In this document: in pieces, positions 4,390-6,495 of the stretch
Layout: every line of letters starts with the position of its first letter
Position numbering within the stretch: position 1 is the stretch's first letter
Assembly: GCA_035620375.1 (NCBI GenBank)
Contig: DASPGX010000010.1
Span: forward strand, 1 to 6,495
Reading direction: 5' to 3'
DNA length: 6,495 bases
Source of the DNA: DASPGX01 sp035620375
GTDB taxonomy: Bacteria > Patescibacteriota > Minisyncoccia > 2-02-FULL-40-12 > GWA2-44-9
Made by a program: the position numbers and the translations under genes
Notes under the pieces: generated by a model
What the model saw: only the letters and a program-made list of their open reading frames with translations
Told to the model about the DNA's origin: nothing
Database searches by the model: none

Positions 4390-5043
4390 ATGTCTCAAGC
4401 GACTGCCGTATTGGAGCGCATGCCGGCCTCATCGGAGTTACGGACGCCCGCGCATCTGGACGGGAACCTGCACGAACGGGCGGTCCGCGAGCTGGGCTAC
4501 AAGCCGCTCAACGACGCTGCTCTGGGGTTCCGGCTTCTGGGGGTCCTTTTCAAGCTCGGCGTCACGCCGTTCACGGACGAATCGGTCCGGCGGTACATGG
4601 CGCAGGCAAAGTACAGGGCGAACGGAAGATTCCGCGCCTTCAATGCGCTTGGCGTTGTCCTCCTGATCGGGGGCGTCGCGGGCCTCGTGTCGTTCATCGC
4701 TTCGGCTTCGTCCCCCGGTGCGACCTTCTCGTGGGCCACGAGCGCACTTATGGTTGCCGGCATCCTGAGCGCCGGCGTGGGTTTGGCGCTCCTCACTGAC
4801 GGACCCTCGCCCAAGACTTGGGATGCACACGACCTCAACGAGTACGCTCGTCCGGTTCCGGCCAAGGCTCTGCTGACGGCTCTGCGGATCCGCGAGGAAA
4901 TGCCGGCAGCGCGGTTCTCCGTGTACGAGCTCGCGGAGCGTAGAAGGGTAGATCCGTTCCTGTCGGTGACTGCCGGCAACGAAGAGTACTTCATCGCGGT
5001 CTGGGACGAGCCGACCTTCAGGGATGACGCCGTCCAGGCCTGA
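4390..5043 (+). CDS. Two-helix membrane protein of unknown function
   Basis: I do not recognise a named family. The product is 217 aa. Residues 1-80 are soluble, with an amphipathic stretch FRLLGVLFKLGVTPF (47-61) and a basic segment KYRANGRFR (74-82). A membrane hairpin follows: helix 1 at about 85-105 and helix 2 at about 115-136, joined by a short Ser/Gly/Pro loop. By the positive-inside rule both ends are probably cytoplasmic. The tail, 137-217, contains an alpha segment (PAKALLTALRIREEMP) and a distinctive end, DPFLSVTAG then EEYFIAVWDEPTF (188-210). I associate such a DPFL...WDEP ending with small conserved proteins of candidate-phylum bacteria, but that is recollection, not a search. 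It is a single-gene unit: its own promoter with a palindrome, GGAGG before ATG 4390, TGA stop and a terminator 8 nt later. Confidence 0.8.
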   Translation: MSQATAVLERMPASSELRTPAHLDGNLHERAVRELGYKPLNDAALGFRLLGVLFKLGVTPFTDESVRRYMAQAKYRANGRFRAFNALGVVLLIGGVAGLVSFIASASSPGATFSWATSALMVAGILSAGVGLALLTDGPSPKTWDAHDLNEYARPVPAKALLTALRIREEMPAARFSVYELAERRRVDPFLSVTAGNEEYFIAVWDEPTFRDDAVQA

Positions 5044-5051
5044 GACACATG

Positions 5052-5078
5052 GACCCCCTAGCGGGGGTCTTCTCTTTT
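5052..5078 (+). terminator. Intrinsic terminator between convergent genes
   Basis: GACCCCC (5052-5058) pairs with GGGGGTC (5063-5069) around TAGC, followed by the T-rich TTCTCTTTT. It terminates the 4390 gene. Read on the other strand there is no T-tract after the stem, so for the convergent minus-strand pair it would be weaker; no other hairpin is seen between 5078 and 5096. Confidence 0.85.
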
Positions 5079-5095
5079 CCAAATATGTCCTTCTT

Positions 5096-5587
5096 CTATC
5101 GCAATAAGCGGCCCCACGCGGCGCGCTCGGAGGGCGACAACGACTGCGCTTTCAGCACGGCCGCGGCCAGTACTTCACGGGGGAATTCAATCAACTGGCC
5201 GGGAGCGGGGGCGTAGACCTCCATGCGACGGGCCAGCCAGTCCTCGGCGTACAGCGCCTGGTCGGGCTCAAGGGCGAGCGGTACCGGCTGAAGCGCCAGA
5301 TATTCGTACAGCGCCAGTCTCGCCGCGTGAATGACTCCGCCGCCTTCGGGCACGGGAACGGCGATAACCGGCGAGGGGGAGGGAGCCGGCGTGGGTTCAG
5401 GCGCGAGATACCGCGTACCGCTCCGGATGAGGGGTGCGGCGACGGCGGCGATGCCCACCAGCACGAGTCCCCGAACGGCCGCACGGCCCTTGCGGGAGCG
5501 CAGCCAAATCAGGAGCTGGCCGCCCCACCCGGGACGGGGAGTGAACATCGGTCCGGGCACGGAGGGTTCAGTCGGTCGTTTCGTCAT
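5096..5587 (-). CDS. Single-pass membrane protein with a possible degenerate LysM-like domain
   Basis: A 163-residue protein. Residues 1-38 are soluble and Pro/Gly/Arg-rich, one membrane helix lies at about 39-56 (AVRGLVLVGIAAVAAPLI), then a Pro-rich stalk APEPTPAPSPSP (62-73). The outer part, about 75-163, has PVPEGGGVIHAARLALYEYL followed by an acidic helix, APGQLIEFPREVLAAAVLKA and a final helix LSPSERAAW. The order of a xVxxGxxxxxxAR segment and a later GQxIxFP is reminiscent of LysM repeats (peptidoglycan/chitin binding) as seen in candidate-phylum membrane proteins, but the first motif is degenerate and I am not certain. The ATG lies 20 nt inside the prfA 3' end in another frame, with no Shine-Dalgarno, so translation is probably coupled to prfA. 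It ends in TAG. Confidence 0.75.
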   Translation of the reverse strand: MTKRPTEPSVPGPMFTPRPGWGGQLLIWLRSRKGRAAVRGLVLVGIAAVAAPLIRSGTRYLAPEPTPAPSPSPVIAVPVPEGGGVIHAARLALYEYLALQPVPLALEPDQALYAEDWLARRMEVYAPAPGQLIEFPREVLAAAVLKAQSLSPSERAAWGRLLR

Positions 5588-6386
5588 CGGTGGTTACCGC
5601 GGGGAGCTTTTCCGCCAGTGCGGTCATGATGGGGTCGAGGTTTCCGGCAAGGATGCGGTCGATGTTTCCCCAGCTCTTCTTGATGCGGTGGTCGGTGATG
5701 CGGTCCTGGGGGAAGTTGTAGGTGCGGATTTTCTCGGAGCGGTCGCCGGTGCCGATTTGTTTGCGGCGCTCTTCGGTGATGTTCCCGGTCTGCTCTTCGC
5801 GGCTGATTTCCATGAGTTTCGCCCGCAGGATGCCCATCGCGCGGTCGCGGTTCGCTCCCTGGCTGCGCTCTTCGCGCGAGGAGACCACAATGCCGCTCGG
5901 CTTGTGGAGGATGCGGACGGCCGTTTCCACCTTGTTCACGTTCTGCCCGCCGGGGCCTCCCGCACGGCTGAAGGTCACTTCCAGGTCCGACGCGCTGACC
6001 GTGACGTCCTGCTCGGTCGCCTTGGCCAAGACGGCGACGGTGACCGTGCTCGTATGGACGCGGCCGGATTTCTCGGTCTTCGGGACGCGCTGGACGCGGT
6101 GTACGCCGGATTCGTTTTTCATCGCGTCGTATGCCCCTGTTCCCGAAAGTTCAAAGGTCGCGCTCTTGAGGCCGCCGATGCTGGTCTCGCTGGAATCCAC
6201 GGGGGAGAACTTCCATCCCTTGGTTCCCGCGTACTTGCGGTACATCTGGTACAGCTCCATGGCGAAGAGGCCGGCTTCGTCGCCGCCCGCGCCCGCGCGC
6301 AATTCAATGATGGCCTGGTCGGCGGGGCTCTTCGCCGCGCCTTTTGCCGCCGGTACGTACTGCCTCCAATCGTAGGGGTCGGTCAT
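5568..6386 (-). CDS. prfA: Peptide chain release factor 1, lacking the N-terminal domain
   Basis: Class I release factor recognising UAA and UAG and triggering peptide release in the ribosome. The product is 272 aa, against about 355-360 in typical bacteria. The first family block is IIELRAGAGGDEAGLFA (26-42), which in standard RF1 comes after about 100 residues. The codon-recognition PxT motif is PKT (102-104), in HRVQRVPKTEKSGRVHTS, assigning it to RF1 rather than RF2 (SPF). The catalytic GGQ is at 146-148 (GPGGQNVNKVETAVRI), and the RTYNFPQDRITDHRI block is at 221-235. Domains 2-4 are thus complete, and domain 1, which contacts the L11 stalk base and RF3, is missing. An in-frame TAA 46-48 nt upstream and a terminator just beyond exclude a longer start in this frame. 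A -10 box lies 9 nt before the ATG. Confidence 0.95.
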   Translation of the reverse strand: MTDPYDWRQYVPAAKGAAKSPADQAIIELRAGAGGDEAGLFAMELYQMYRKYAGTKGWKFSPVDSSETSIGGLKSATFELSGTGAYDAMKNESGVHRVQRVPKTEKSGRVHTSTVTVAVLAKATEQDVTVSASDLEVTFSRAGGPGGQNVNKVETAVRILHKPSGIVVSSREERSQGANRDRAMGILRAKLMEISREEQTGNITEERRKQIGTGDRSEKIRTYNFPQDRITDHRIKKSWGNIDRILAGNLDPIMTALAEKLPAVTTDDETTD

Positions 6387-6395
6387 GGGGATAAG

Positions 6396-6401
6396 TTTAT
6401 A
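6396..6401 (-). promoter_or_regulatory. -10 box of prfA, near-leaderless
   Basis: On the minus strand TATAAA lies 9 nt before ATG 6386, so transcription would begin about 2-3 nt before the start codon. The bases between (CTTATCCCC) contain no Shine-Dalgarno. The best -35 candidates are poor: TTGCTT is only 14 nt away and TTCTTG at 17 nt matches three of six. The call rests on the -10 and its position. Confidence 0.45.
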
Positions 6402-6491
6402 GCCAGAAAGCGAGAAAGCAAGAATGCCGGATTACGGACAGCAAAAAAGCCCCACGGGCTCTCTTGCTTTCCTGCTATTTCGCTTTCCGGC
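6402..6491. repeat. Imperfect inverted repeat around a terminator, built on an 8-nt unit
   Basis: The left arm (6402-6423) contains AGAAAGCG, AGAAAGCA and AGAATGCC in tandem. The right arm (6462-6491) is its inverted counterpart, with TCTTGCTTTC and TCGCTTTCCGGC separated by an extra 8 nt. The arms flank the small terminator at 6443-6460. The left arm is also the region upstream of the prfA -10. The window ends within or just after the right arm, so its full extent is unknown. Confidence 0.6.
6443..6460 (-). terminator. Intrinsic terminator of a gene beyond the right edge
   Basis: On the minus strand AGCCC (6460-6456) pairs with GGGCT (6452-6448) around GTG, followed by a run of T (6447-6443). 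It is oriented to stop a minus-strand gene entering from the right, so prfA has its own promoter. Confidence 0.75.
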
Positions 6492-6495
6492 TTGC

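Noticed and set aside
4438..5082. Minus-strand open frames opposite the 4390 gene
   Set aside because: They run through the terminator at 5052 and lack recognisable domains, while the + frame has a promoter, ribosome site, membrane helices and a terminator.
4244..5570. TGA read as glycine (Gracilibacteria/Absconditabacteria code)
   Set aside because: Genes ending in TGA at 4246 and 5043 are followed within a few nt by terminators, and the prfA TGA falls just after its family C-terminus. TGA is a stop here.
5722..6375. Plus-strand open frame opposite prfA (217 codons)
   Set aside because: It is the antisense of the conserved RF1 domains; the product is Ser/Arg/Pro-rich without domains.

Overview
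The window reads as a GC-rich chromosomal segment (around 60% GC by eye) from a member of the Candidate Phyla Radiation / Patescibacteria, most likely a Parcubacteria-type lineage. That assignment is inference. It rests on four things: a sortase, a YkwD-like CAP protein and a prealbumin-fold surface protein in sequence; short, mostly individually terminated genes; several genes with a -10 box almost on top of the start codon and no Shine-Dalgarno; and small membrane proteins of a type I associate with that group. TGA is an ordinary stop here (three genes end in TGA just before a terminator or the next gene), which argues against the Gracilibacteria/Absconditabacteria code.

Layout on the + strand, left to right: a sortase missing its 5' end (1-594); a membrane-anchored CAP/SCP protein (813-1694); a secreted two-domain prealbumin-like protein with three C-terminal membrane helices (1796-2917); ribosomal protein L25/Ctc with an acidic tail (3169-3891); an unrecognised 99-residue protein (3947-4246); and a two-helix membrane protein of unknown function (4390-5043). 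Two genes lie on the - strand, converging with these: prfA, encoding a short release factor 1 (6386-5568), and, overlapping its end by 20 nt, a single-pass membrane protein with a possible LysM-like domain (5587-5096). The first three genes form a plausible cell-surface group. L25 and RF1 are translation housekeeping genes.

The intergenic DNA is unusually structured. Almost every + gene is followed by a clear hairpin terminator, and three of these share a GGACC...GGTCTTC frame. Two intergenic gaps carry copies of the same roughly 58-nt repeat (678-735 and 3011-3069), whose central hairpin keeps pairing through a compensatory base-pair change. A perfect 13-bp palindrome (4315-4343) overlaps the likely -35 of the 4390 gene. 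The right edge has an imperfect inverted repeat built on an 8-nt unit, surrounding a terminator and reaching the prfA promoter.

I see no tRNA, rRNA, CRISPR, transposase or phage gene, and no convincing new multi-gene system. The most worthwhile leads are the covarying intergenic repeat, the palindrome over the promoter, the RF1 without its N-terminal domain, and the sortase/CAP/prealbumin neighbourhood.
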